Shown here: positions 7,623 through 15,720 of the stretch, in pieces
How positions within the stretch are numbered: position 1 is the first letter of the stretch
Layout of the letters: every line of letters begins with the position of its first letter
From: Sphaerisporangium aureirubrum
GTDB taxonomy: Bacteria; Actinomycetota; Actinomycetes; Streptosporangiales; Streptosporangiaceae
Direction of reading: 5' to 3'
DNA: 64,000 bases
Assembly (NCBI RefSeq): GCF_042658925.1
Contig: NZ_JBHSRF010000047.1
Coordinates: 1 to 64,000, forward strand
Notes under the pieces: generated by a model
Told to the model about the DNA's origin: nothing
Seen by the model: only the letters and a program-made list of their open reading frames with translations
Database searches by the model: none
Made by a program: the position numbers and the translations under genes

Positions 7623-8621
7623 TCACCGGGCCGTCAGCTCGACGACGGACAGCGCACCCGCCGGGTGCACCCCCGCCACCATGAGCCCGCAGCCGGCCCC
7701 GAGGCCGGCCAGGTCGGTCACGCCGCGTTCCTTGCCGCCGTAGTAGGCGAGCATCCGCAGGTCCATTCCGGTATGCGGCGACTCGCCGTCCGGCCCGACG
7801 TTCTCCACGACGAACACCGACCCGCCGGCGCCCGCCGCCTCGGCGCAGCGGCGCAGGATCGCGCCCGCCGCGAGGTCGTTCCAGTTGTGCAGGATGAGCG
7901 ACAGCACGTATCCCCCCGCGCCCGGGGGCAGCGGGTCGAAGAAGGTCCCCGGCACGGCGTCCCCGCGATCGGCCAGCCCGGCCGCCGCCAGCGCCTTGCG
8001 CGCCGCCTCGGCGGTCTCCGTCTGGTCGACCACGGTCCCCCGCAGCTCCGGATGCCCGTTGAGCAGGGCGATCAGCAGGGACCCGTCGCCCCCGCCGACG
8101 TCCACGACGTGCCCGAGCCGCCCCCAGTCGTAGGCCGCGGCGATGGCGGGGGCCCGCACCGGCATGTCCGCCGCCATGCTCGCGTCGAACGACGCCGCGA
8201 GCCCGGGTTCGGCGGTCATGTCCTCCCAGAACGTACGGCCGAACGTCAGCGGGTAGGCCGCCTCGCCGGTGCGCACGCTGTGCAGGAGGTGCACGAACGA
8301 CAGCTCGGCCCGTCCCGTCCATCCCTCGATGTCGATCTGCGAGCGCATCCCGTCCGGGTGGTCGTCGCGCAGCAACTCCCCCTTCGGGGTCAGGTCGTAC
8401 GCCCCGGCGGCGTCACGGCTGAGCACACCCCGCGCTGCGAGGTAGCGCATCAGCCGCTCCAGCGCGTCGGCGTCCGCACGCACCAGCGGGGCGAGGTCGC
8501 CCGCCGTGCGCGTCCCGCCCGCGATGTGGTCGGCGATCCGCAGCGTCGCCGCGACCCGCAACGCCATGGGAGTCCCCAGGTGGGCCATGGCCCACAACGA
8601 AGTTCCGTTCCCGCCCGCCAT
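7623..8621 (-). CDS. SAM-dependent O-methyltransferase (COMT/TcmO-like)
   Basis: The protein has 332 residues. An N-terminal winged-helix dimerisation region (ATLRIADHIAGGTRTAGDLA, MRYLAARGVLSRD) precedes the class I SAM fold with VVDVGGGDGSLLIALL and the catalytic segment LSLILHNWND (His245), the base used by small-molecule O-methyltransferases. It would methylate a phenolic or enolic hydroxyl. ATG 8621 sits four bases after GGGAGG; GTG 8624 overlaps that site and is less likely. It is the first gene of a two-gene operon with the P450. Confidence 0.92.
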   Translation of the reverse strand: MAGGNGTSLWAMAHLGTPMALRVAATLRIADHIAGGTRTAGDLAPLVRADADALERLMRYLAARGVLSRDAAGAYDLTPKGELLRDDHPDGMRSQIDIEGWTGRAELSFVHLLHSVRTGEAAYPLTFGRTFWEDMTAEPGLAASFDASMAADMPVRAPAIAAAYDWGRLGHVVDVGGGDGSLLIALLNGHPELRGTVVDQTETAEAARKALAAAGLADRGDAVPGTFFDPLPPGAGGYVLSLILHNWNDLAAGAILRRCAEAAGAGGSVFVVENVGPDGESPHTGMDLRMLAYYGGKERGVTDLAGLGAGCGLMVAGVHPAGALSVVELTAR

Positions 8622-8710
8622 CACGCCTCCCGCAGGGCCCGCACCACAGAGACACCCCCCGGCGACAGCGCCGGACGCACGTCAATGCTCACGGCGCCCG
8701 GTAGCGCACC

Positions 8711-8728
8711 GCACCTTTCAGAGTGCGG
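8711..8728. promoter_or_regulatory. weak copy of the cluster motif upstream of the O-methyltransferase
   Basis: GCACCTTTCAGAGTGCGG lies 90 bp upstream of the methyltransferase start. It matches the site at 48933-48950 in 14 of 18 positions, including the 3' half GAGTGCGG. It departs from the strict GCATCTYC-N5-TGC pattern at positions 4 and 8, so it is a tentative member of the family. Confidence 0.45.
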
Positions 8729-8753
8729 CGTGTGATCTAGAGGGCCGTGCGGG

Positions 8754-10043
8754 TCAGCCGATCCAGGCGCCGGTGGTGAAGTGGCCCACGTTGATCGCCA
8801 TGACCGGGATCATGATTCCCAGGGCGAGGTACCAGACCCAGCGACGGCGCTCCCCCGCGATCGCGATGGCGATCCACAGCGGGAACCACGTCAGCGACGC
8901 CCGGCCGATCGACATGTAGAACTCGGACAGGGCGAGGAAGGACAGCGCCTGCGGGGCGATGTACGCCAGTTCGGGCCAGCGGCGGAAGACGGCCAGCGCG
9001 ATCACCAGGAGCAGCAGCACCGCCGCCGCGATGATCTCCTCGTAGTAGGAGACGGTCAGCGTCGGCACCTCGCCGGCCCTGTTCCAGGTGTTGACCAGGG
9101 CCTCCCACGGCCAGACGGGGTGCCGGCCCCAGTACTGCGCCTGGACGGTGTTGTAGGCCAGCCAATCGCCCGTCCGGCTCCACTGGTAGGCGCTGTAGAG
9201 CACGAGCGGCACGCCGGGGAGCAGCAGCCACGGCGCGCGGCGCAGGCCACCCGGTTCGCGCAGGCCGTTCTTGGCGATCAGGAACATGACGAGGATGCCG
9301 AACGCCAGGAACGCCCCGGAGATCCGGACGCTCGCCGCGAAGGTGGCGCACAGCGCGGCGTCCTCCCAGCGGCCTTTCCTGGCCAGCAGCCAGGCGGGGA
9401 TCGCCAGCGCCAGGAACAGCGCCTCGGAGTAGCCGGTGTAGAGGAACGCCGCGAACGGGCTGAGGAACAGGGCCGCGACCGCGTACCGGCCGGTCCCCGG
9501 GCGGTACGACTCGGCGAGCCGGGACAGCGCGACCGCCAGCACGGCGCTGGACACCAGCGAGATCAGCACGGTGGCCAGCCTGGCGTCGCTGATGTAGGGC
9601 CTCAGCAGCTTGATCAGGAGCGCCATGCCGGGAAAGAACGCGGGCAGCTTGCCGCTGTCCTGCATGCCCGGCGGGCCGTCGTAGCCGTAGTCGGCGATGG
9701 CGATGAAGTTCTCGGCGTCCCAGCGGGTCAGCCGGTTGAGGAACGGATCGGTGGTGCGTCCCGGCCCGGCCAGGTACATGTAGATCAGGAACCCGACGTG
9801 CGACGCGAACCAGATGAGCAGCGCCACCCGGTCCCCCGCGTCCGTCATCCACTTGGGCGGCCACCACCTCCTCGGCGCCTCCTCCCCGTCCGGCGCCCCG
9901 CTCCCGGCGCCGGGCGACCCGTCCTCGGTGGCTTGCGACCCGCTCTCGCCGGGGCGGGGCGGTACGTCGCTCGCGACGTCACGGCCCGAGGGGGGCGTGT
10001 CGTTGATGTCCGAAAGGTCGTTTCTGGCGCCGTGCTGCGTCAC
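8754..10043 (-). CDS. PIG-V-like membrane mannosyltransferase
   Basis: This GT-C-fold membrane protein has about 429 residues if started at GTG 10043. A Pro/Ser/Gly-rich cytoplasmic head is followed by roughly ten membrane segments. The loop LTRWDAENFIAIADYGYDG carries the acidic RWDA motif of PIG-V-type polyprenyl-phosphate-mannose transferases, and YTGYSEALFLALA is also typical. It would transfer a sugar to a lipid or protein on the outer membrane face. The start is uncertain: the frame is open to TTG 10079, and GTG 10043 follows TATAAG by nine bases with no Shine-Dalgarno, which would fit a leaderless mRNA. Confidence 0.75.
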   Translation of the reverse strand: MTQHGARNDLSDINDTPPSGRDVASDVPPRPGESGSQATEDGSPGAGSGAPDGEEAPRRWWPPKWMTDAGDRVALLIWFASHVGFLIYMYLAGPGRTTDPFLNRLTRWDAENFIAIADYGYDGPPGMQDSGKLPAFFPGMALLIKLLRPYISDARLATVLISLVSSAVLAVALSRLAESYRPGTGRYAVAALFLSPFAAFLYTGYSEALFLALAIPAWLLARKGRWEDAALCATFAASVRISGAFLAFGILVMFLIAKNGLREPGGLRRAPWLLLPGVPLVLYSAYQWSRTGDWLAYNTVQAQYWGRHPVWPWEALVNTWNRAGEVPTLTVSYYEEIIAAAVLLLLVIALAVFRRWPELAYIAPQALSFLALSEFYMSIGRASLTWFPLWIAIAIAGERRRWVWYLALGIMIPVMAINVGHFTTGAWIG

Positions 10044-10086
10044 CGATAAATACTTATATAAGCCGCAAAATTTGGGCAAGCGCCCG

Positions 10087-10097
10087 CGAAAGTTTCA
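10087..10097. promoter_or_regulatory. CGAAA-G-TTTC palindrome upstream of the PIG-V-like gene
   Basis: CGAAAGTTTCA contains the symmetric GAAA-G-TTTC. Related palindromes precede the SGNH esterase at 55088 and 55156. CGAAA-N-TTTCG boxes are known upstream of Streptomyces xylanase genes; a role here is inference. Confidence 0.3.
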
Positions 10098-10166
10098 TCG
10101 GCGGCCCACGGTGGGGCGAATCCGGCCGAACAGGCCGTCGACCTGCGGGTGAGGCGAAGCGGAGAG

Positions 10167-10637
10167 TCAGGGCGAGCGCGGTGCGTCCCGCAGCAGGTCG
10201 AGCTCCTCGTTCATGGCGTCCAGGAAGGCGGCCACGGTGCGCAGCTCCTCCGGGCCGAACCGCCGCAGGGCGTTGTCGGTACTGCGGCCGAGGGGGCGGA
10301 AGAACGCGCCGGCGAGCTCCTTGGCGGCGTCCAGGTAGTGCAGGTGGACCACGCGGCGGTCGTGCGCGTCGCGGACCCGGCGGATGTGCCCGGCCCGCTC
10401 CAGCCTGTCGAGGCACGCGGTGACGGCCCCCGAGGTGAGGTTCAGCTCCTGGCGCAGGCGGCTCGGAGTGATCGGCGCGGGGGCGTCGAAGATCTTGATG
10501 AGGGCCTGGACGTCGGTGGTGTGCAGCCCGTGCTCGTTGGCGAACTCGTGGGCGATGCGGTTGAACTCGGCCGTCATCCGGCGCAGCCGTACCGCGAAGG
10601 ACTGCAGATCGGTGCCGTCCCCCCTGTCACCGCTCAT
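10167..10637 (-). CDS. MarR-family transcriptional regulator
   Basis: The protein has 156 residues. The winged-helix core is ALIKIFDAPAPITPSRLRQELNLTSGAVTACLDRLERAGHIRRVRDAHDRRVVHLHYLD (about 45-105), with the MarR wing D.RRVVHL. Flanking helices form the dimer interface. It is divergent from the MMPL exporter across 67 bp that contain a long perfect dyad (10652-10688). It is therefore very likely a repressor of itself and the exporter, released by a small-molecule ligand. Confidence 0.92.
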   Translation of the reverse strand: MSGDRGDGTDLQSFAVRLRRMTAEFNRIAHEFANEHGLHTTDVQALIKIFDAPAPITPSRLRQELNLTSGAVTACLDRLERAGHIRRVRDAHDRRVVHLHYLDAAKELAGAFFRPLGRSTDNALRRFGPEELRTVAAFLDAMNEELDLLRDAPRSP

Positions 10638-10651
10638 GCCGCCATGCTACA

Positions 10652-10688
10652 TTAACTCAACAATTGAGTATCTTAATTGTTGAGTTAA
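10652..10688. promoter_or_regulatory. MarR operator, 14-bp perfect inverted repeat
   Basis: TTAACTCAACAATT (10652-10665) and AATTGTTGAGTTAA (10675-10688) are exact reverse complements separated by nine bases. The left arm overlaps a smaller dyad, CTCAACAATTGAG. The site is AT-rich in GC-rich surroundings and sits 15 bp from the marR start and 16 bp from the MMPL start, so binding would block both promoters. Confidence 0.85.
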
Positions 10689-10704
10689 CTGCCGAGGTGG
10701 TCTG

Positions 10705-12792
10705 ATGGCACGGCGACCGATCCGCTGGCTCGTCCCGGCCCTGCTGGTACTGGTCTGGCTGGCCGTGGGCGGGGGGTTCGGGCCGTTCGCCGGCAAGCTC
10801 ACCGAGGTGTCCACCAGCGACCAGGCGGCCTTCCTGCCCCGCAGCGCGGAGTCGACACGCGTCCTGGCGGTCCAGGAGAGGTTCCGCGCCGGCGAGACGC
10901 AGCCGCTCATCGTGGTGTGGACCGCGGCCGGCGAGAAGACCACCCCCGGGCAGGCCGCCGCGGCGACCCGGGCGCTCGCCTCGCTGCGCGGCACGGCCGG
11001 CGTCATCGGGACGCCCACGCCCGCCCTCCCGTCGGACGACGGCCAGGCGCTGAGTGGCGTGATCCAGCTCGCCCCCGATCTCGGCGCCTCGCTCGGCGGC
11101 GTCCTGGACCGCATCGGCCCGGCGGTGACGGTCGAGGGCCTGCGTGCCCAGCTCGCGGGCCCGGCGGCCACCCGGGCCGACCTGTCCGACGCCTTCGCCG
11201 GCATCGACGGCCTGCTGCTCGGCGTGGCGCTGATCACCGTGCTGATCATCCTGCTGGCGGTGTACCGGAGCGTGCTCCTGCCCCTCGTCATCATCACGGG
11301 CGCGGTCTTCGCCCTGGGCCTGGCGTGCGCCGTGGTGTACTTCCTGGCCGACCACGACATCGTCCGGGTCGACGGCCAGGTGCAGGGCATCCTGTTCATC
11401 CTGGTCATCGGCGCCGCCACCGACTACGCGCTGCTGCTGACCGCCCGCTTCAGGGAGGAACTGGCCGCCGCCGGCGACCGCTTCGCCGCGGGCCGCGTCG
11501 CGCTGCGGCGATCTTTCGAGCCGATCGCCGCCAGCGCCGCCACCGTGGCCCTCGGGCTGCTCGCGCTGCTGCTCAGCAGCCTGACCAACAACCGCGCGCT
11601 CGGACCCGTCGGCGCCGTCGGCATCGTATGCGCCGCCCTCAGCGCGCTCACGTTCCTGCCCGCCGTCCTCGTCCTGCTGGGCCGCGCCGCGCTGTGGCCG
11701 GCCAAGCCGCAGCCGTCCGGCGCCCGTGGGATCTGGGACCGGGTGGCCACCGTGGTCGGCCGGCATCCCCGGCGGCTCTGGGTCGCGACCATCCTGCCCC
11801 TGATCGCCCTGGCCTTCCTCGCGCCCCAGCTGAACGCCAGAGGGGTGCCGCTGGACGAGACCTTCGTCAACGACGCGCCGTCGGTGGTGGCGCAGGCGAC
11901 GCTGAGCGAGCATTTCCCCAAGGGATCGGGACAGCCCGCGGTCATCGTCGCCCCCGCCGGGCGCGCCGTGGCCGTGACGGCGGCGGCCCGCGCCGTGCAG
12001 GGCGTGTCCGGCGCGACGCCGGTGACCCGGAGCGGACGGCCGGGGGACGCCCCCAAGATCGTCGACGGGCTCGTGCTGGTGGAGGCGACGCTGAGCGACG
12101 TGCCGGACGGCGACGCGGCCCAGGAGACCGTCAAGCGCCTGCGCGCCGCGCTGGACGGCGAGGGCGGCGTCATGGTTGGCGGGTACAGCGCCCAGCGCTA
12201 CGACACGACGGAGGCGGCGGAGAAGGACACGCTGCTCATCGTCCCGGTGGTCCTGGTGATCATCCTGCTCATCCTGATCGTGCTGCTGCGCTCACTGACG
12301 ACGCCCGTGATCCTGGTGGTCACCGTGGCCCTGAACTTCCTGGCCACCCTCGGCGTCTCCGCGCTGGTCTTCACGCACGTCTTCGGGTTCACCGGCAGCG
12401 ACGCGTCGGTGCCGCTGTACGGGTTCGTGTTCCTGGTGGCGCTGGGCGTGGACTACAACATCTTCCTCATGTCCCGGGTACGCGAGGAGACCGCGCGGCA
12501 CGGGGCGCGCGAGGGCGTGCTGCGCGGGCTGGTCACCACCGGCGGCGTGATCACGTCGGCGGGGGTCGTGCTCGCCGCCACCTTCGCGGCACTGGCGGTG
12601 ATCCCGCTGGCCTTCCTCGTGCAGACGGCCTTCATCGTCGCCTTCGGCGTCCTGCTGGACACCTTGGTGGTGCGGTCCCTGCTGGTTCCGGCGCTGATCC
12701 GGGACCTCGGCCCGCGCGCCTGGTGGCCCAGCCGCCTGGGCCGCGCCGAGGCCCCTTCGGAACCGTCCTCTGCGCGGGCACGCGTCAGGTGA
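10705..12792 (+). CDS. MMPL/RND-family transporter
   Basis: This 695-residue member of the actinobacterial MMPL group has an N-terminal membrane helix (WLVPALLVLVWLAVGGG), a periplasmic loop, five clustered helices (LLLGVALITVLIILLAV... FILVIGAATDYALLLTARFREEL), then a second set after ~350 with FLVALGVDYNIFLMSRVREETARHG. The two GAATDYALLL/LGVDYNIFL segments are the duplicated proton-relay helices. It exports lipids or drugs using proton-motive force. The length is normal for short MMPL proteins. Control by the divergent MarR suggests an inducible efflux pump. Confidence 0.9.
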   Translation: MARRPIRWLVPALLVLVWLAVGGGFGPFAGKLTEVSTSDQAAFLPRSAESTRVLAVQERFRAGETQPLIVVWTAAGEKTTPGQAAAATRALASLRGTAGVIGTPTPALPSDDGQALSGVIQLAPDLGASLGGVLDRIGPAVTVEGLRAQLAGPAATRADLSDAFAGIDGLLLGVALITVLIILLAVYRSVLLPLVIITGAVFALGLACAVVYFLADHDIVRVDGQVQGILFILVIGAATDYALLLTARFREELAAAGDRFAAGRVALRRSFEPIAASAATVALGLLALLLSSLTNNRALGPVGAVGIVCAALSALTFLPAVLVLLGRAALWPAKPQPSGARGIWDRVATVVGRHPRRLWVATILPLIALAFLAPQLNARGVPLDETFVNDAPSVVAQATLSEHFPKGSGQPAVIVAPAGRAVAVTAAARAVQGVSGATPVTRSGRPGDAPKIVDGLVLVEATLSDVPDGDAAQETVKRLRAALDGEGGVMVGGYSAQRYDTTEAAEKDTLLIVPVVLVIILLILIVLLRSLTTPVILVVTVALNFLATLGVSALVFTHVFGFTGSDASVPLYGFVFLVALGVDYNIFLMSRVREETARHGAREGVLRGLVTTGGVITSAGVVLAATFAALAVIPLAFLVQTAFIVAFGVLLDTLVVRSLLVPALIRDLGPRAWWPSRLGRAEAPSEPSSARARVR

Positions 12793-12880
12793 TTTCCGGC
12801 GGCGACGAGCGGCAGGAAAGGGAATAGCGCTCACGAACGCCGGATCCTCCGAAGAAACGGCGGGATTCACGACATTGATG

Positions 12881-12907
12881 GTTCATCCGGCGTATGGCCG
12901 GATGAAC
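12881..12907. terminator. hairpin after the MMPL gene
   Basis: GTTCATCCGGC (12881-12891) and GCCGGATGAAC (12897-12907) form an 11-bp perfect stem with a 5-nt loop, 89 bp after the MMPL stop. There is no T tract, so this is a terminator-like structure only. Confidence 0.5.
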
Positions 12908-12958
12908 GCCATCTGTTCCCGGTCGTTCGTTTTGTGAAACGTTCACGCGTCCGGGCAC

Positions 12959-13001
12959 AAAAAAACGCCGGGGCCCGCACCTCGCGGTGCGAACCCCGGC
13001 G
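12959..13001 (-). terminator. intrinsic terminator of the cold-shock gene
   Basis: On the minus strand a long GC-rich hairpin (CGCCGGGG...CCCCGGCG with an inner CGCACC/GGTGCG stem) is followed by seven T residues, 17 bp after the cold-shock stop. Confidence 0.85.
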
Positions 13002-13017
13002 TCCTAGTACGTAAGCG

Positions 13018-13221
13018 TCAGGCGGGGACGATGTTCTCCGCCTGCGGCCCCTTCTGGCCCTGGGTGACGTCGAAGGTCACCTTCTGGCCTTCCTGGAGCT
13101 CGCGGTAGCCCTGGGCGGCGATGTTCGAGTAGTGGGCGAAGACGTCAGCGCCGCCGCCGTCCTGCTCGATGAAGCCGAAACCCTTTTCAGCGTTGAACCA
13201 CTTGACGGTACCAGTAGCCAT
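13018..13221 (-). CDS. CspA-family cold-shock protein
   Basis: This 67-residue single cold-shock domain begins MATGTVKWFNAEKGFGFIEQ, with RNP1 KGFGFI at 13-18 and RNP2 VFAHY at 27-31, ending AENIVPA. It binds single-stranded RNA/DNA and melts mRNA structure. ATG 13221 has GAAGGAGAT upstream and is followed on the genome by a strong terminator, so it is monocistronic. An open frame continues upstream of this start but encodes no conserved sequence. The intergenic region up to 13568 (347 bp) probably holds a long 5' leader, as in other cold-shock genes; I see no defined RNA there. Confidence 0.97.
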   Translation of the reverse strand: MATGTVKWFNAEKGFGFIEQDGGGADVFAHYSNIAAQGYRELQEGQKVTFDVTQGQKGPQAENIVPA

Positions 13222-13568
13222 AATGCATCTCCTTCGGGGCAGTGCCCGTGAAGACTCGCTCCGTGCGAGCCTCGCGTCGCCGCAATGATTACCCCGTCCG
13301 GAAAAGTACCGGCAATACAAAAATGCCACCGCCGGTCTGGAGGACCGATGAGGGCACTTGAAGTCTTGGGAACCACAACTGCAACTGAAATCAACACTAT
13401 CACGATGCGCGGAGCCACGGGTAGCGAGGCCTTCATAGTCCGCCGGGCACGCCATAAACCCTAATCGCGCGTCACACCAATTTCTGCACCTGTGACTACA
13501 GATATTCACCCCCGTGGAGCACAGCAGTCCGAGGCCGAGAGCCCTCATCTCCCCCGCACGCCCCGGCC

Positions 13569-13919
13569 TCAGGAGTCGCCGATCTCCCCCAGGCTGCCCG
13601 AGTGCCGCCGGCGCAGCTCCTCGTTGAGGCGCAACGCCTCCTCGAGCTGGTCCTCCAGGATGACGATCCGGCACGCGGCGTCGATCGGGGTTCCTTGATC
13701 CACCAGCTCACGGGCGCGCGAGGCGATCCGCAGCTGGTAGCGGGAGTAGCGACGGTGACCGCCGTCCGAGCGCAGGGGCGTGATCAGACGCGCCTCGCCG
13801 ATCGCCCGCAAAAAAGCCGGTGTGGTGCCGATCATCTCCGCGGCGCGGCCCATCGTGTAGGCCGGGTAGTCGTCGTCGTCGAACTTGTCGACTGCACCCG
13901 GCCGGAATCCTTGGGGCAT
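13569..13919 (-). CDS. MerR-like helix-turn-helix regulator
   Basis: The protein has 116 residues. YTMGRAAEMIGTTPAFLRAIGEARLITPLRSDGGHRRYSRYQLRIASRARELVDQG forms a MerR-type winged helix at about 19-75, and the C-terminus is a coiled-coil helix (VILEDQLEEALRLNEELRRRH). It lacks a C-terminal ligand domain. Start ATG 13919 follows AAAGGTG; the frame continues to 14180 but the extra residues are Arg/Gly/Pro-rich and non-conserved. It lies upstream of, and parallel to, the cold-shock gene. Targets are unknown. Confidence 0.8.
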   Translation of the reverse strand: MPQGFRPGAVDKFDDDDYPAYTMGRAAEMIGTTPAFLRAIGEARLITPLRSDGGHRRYSRYQLRIASRARELVDQGTPIDAACRIVILEDQLEEALRLNEELRRRHSGSLGEIGDS

Positions 13920-14608
13920 CTGCACCTTTCTAGGACGCATCGAGGACCCTGGCACCCAGGCCCCCCGCGGTTTCACCACCATCAACCGGCACCGACCGCC
14001 GATCTCCGGTATCAGCACGGCCACGCGGCACGGCGAGCATCGCCCGCCGCCGCGCCGTCCACTCCTCGGAGCGGCCCGTGTCCTCCCCTGCATCCTAACT
14101 TCCTTGAGCGACGGGAGATCCCCTACCCACAGGAGCGCCGAATGTCTACTGTGAGCGCCGTAGATTTTTCCGAACCACAACGGGAGGATCCGTCACCGAG
14201 GCGGAGCCTCGCGACCGCCCGCGCGACGACGTCCGCATGCCTCCGGAGCCCCGTGAAGAGCAGCAGGAACATCATTCACCCAGGCTCAGCCCCTCGCGGA
14301 GCACGCGGACGCGGGTGACGCCCCCCGCGCGCGACCTGCCGGAGCCTGACCGCCGGTGTCACGGAAGCCGCAAAATTTCATCTCGGCGGGGATTGTTGAA
14401 GAGAACTTTCGGGGTTATGTTCCTGATCAACCCGCCCTCCCCGCAGGGGAGGAGATGTCGACACGGCCCCTGACCGCGACCCTTCCCTCCCATCGAGCTT
14501 GATCACCGTGCCGCCGACGTGCTTTCGCCGCCGTGCGGGGCTCGCCGACATCGAAGCGCTGGTGCCGGACCGTATCCCTCTTTCATCCACCTGCACGGAG
14601 AGGTGAGC
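13920..14608. other. 689-bp intergenic region
   Basis: The divergent promoter region of the MerR-like gene and the M23 peptidase. Open frames crossing it are Arg/Pro/Gly-rich and unconvincing. It contains GCCGCAAAATTTCATC near 14369, close to GCCGCAAAATTT near 10062. I see no RNA gene or strong hairpin. Confidence 0.5.
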
Positions 14609-15511
14609 ATGCCCCCAACCAGCAGGCCGACGTGGCCCCTGACCCTCAAGTCCGCGATCCTTGCCTCGTTGGTCACTCTCCCGGCGGCGCTGCTTCCCCA
14701 GGCCGCCTCGGCGCAGGGCGCGAGCGTCCTGGCGTCGCACAAGAGCCCGTTCAACTGCGGGAAGACCTTCTACGCCAACAACTGGTCGCCGGGGCACAGC
14801 CCGTCGGGAGCCATCGACTGGCAGACCTACGGGGGCGACGCCATCGACGGCGAGACCGTGCGCGCCACCGCCGCGGGGACCGCGTACTTCAACGACGCGG
14901 GAAGCACGAGTTACGGGAAGTGGGTGGAGGTCCGGCACAGTGACGGCACTCGAACCCGCTATGCCCACCTTTCGACCATGGTGCGGGCGGCCGGCGGCTC
15001 GATGAGCGTGAGCCAGGGCACCACCATCGGGACCGTCGGCTCCACGGGCGGCTCCAGCGCCCCGCACCTGCACTACGAACAGCGGACCTCCGGCGGCGCC
15101 GTGGACACCAGCCCGACCGTGGACGGCGTGACCGTCTCCCTGGGCCAGAAGAAGGCCGTCGAGAGCACCAACACCTGCGGCGGCGGCACCAACCCCTACA
15201 CCCCCGAGGAGGCCTGCGGCAGCGGCTACTCGGTCATCGACTCGGCCGCCCTCACCGGTGGCCGCACCTATCTCCTCTACAACTCGGGCAACGGCAACAA
15301 CTGCGTCGTCACGCTGAAGACGACCAGCCTCGGCTCCCCGTCGCCGGTGTCCGCCTTCCTGGAACCGCAGGGGGCGAGCAGGACGACCGACTCGGGCAGC
15401 TACGACTACTACGCGGGCCCCGTCAGACGCGCCGCCGCCGGCCAGTGCGTCAAGTGGGGCGGCTCGGTGGGCAGCAGCTCCTACACCAGCCCCTTCGAAC
15501 ACTGCGGCTGA
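14609..15511 (+). CDS. secreted M23-family metallopeptidase-like protein
   Basis: The protein has 300 residues with a Sec signal peptide (LKSAILASLVTLPAALLPQAASAQ, cleavage near 36). The LytM/M23 domain spans about 45-165: GHSPSGAIDW (Asp70), RYAHLS (His120) and PHLHYE (His153/His155). The usual first zinc His four residues before the Asp is Ser, so the metal site must use another residue such as His63, or be altered. A Cys-containing C-terminal domain (about 203-300, ending SPFEHC) may be an attachment module. It would cut peptidoglycan peptides outside the cell. ATG 14609 follows GGAGAGGTG. A strong terminator closes the transcript. Confidence 0.82.
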   Translation: MPPTSRPTWPLTLKSAILASLVTLPAALLPQAASAQGASVLASHKSPFNCGKTFYANNWSPGHSPSGAIDWQTYGGDAIDGETVRATAAGTAYFNDAGSTSYGKWVEVRHSDGTRTRYAHLSTMVRAAGGSMSVSQGTTIGTVGSTGGSSAPHLHYEQRTSGGAVDTSPTVDGVTVSLGQKKAVESTNTCGGGTNPYTPEEACGSGYSVIDSAALTGGRTYLLYNSGNGNNCVVTLKTTSLGSPSPVSAFLEPQGASRTTDSGSYDYYAGPVRRAAAGQCVKWGGSVGSSSYTSPFEHCG

Positions 15512-15522
15512 GCCCGGCCGTC

Positions 15523-15571
15523 ACCCCCTCCCGCGGACGAACGCGACAAGCTCTCGTCCGCGGGAGGGGGT
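15523..15571 (+). terminator. terminator hairpin after the M23 gene
   Basis: Arms 15523-15540 and 15554-15571 are perfect 18-bp reverse complements (ACCCCCTCCCGCGGACGA) with a 13-nt loop, 12 bp after the stop codon. Confidence 0.85.
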
Positions 15572-15720
15572 CCCCGTCACAAGGCCGGGCTGAGGCGTCG
15601 CCCCGGTCGCCCGTATGCGATCCGTGCCCGCGAGAAGCCGATGTTTCCCCTGCTCAAGGGGGCAGGCGACGTCCGCCGTAGACTCGGTCGGAGTAGCTGT
15701 GCTAGCCGACTGGGCCGACC

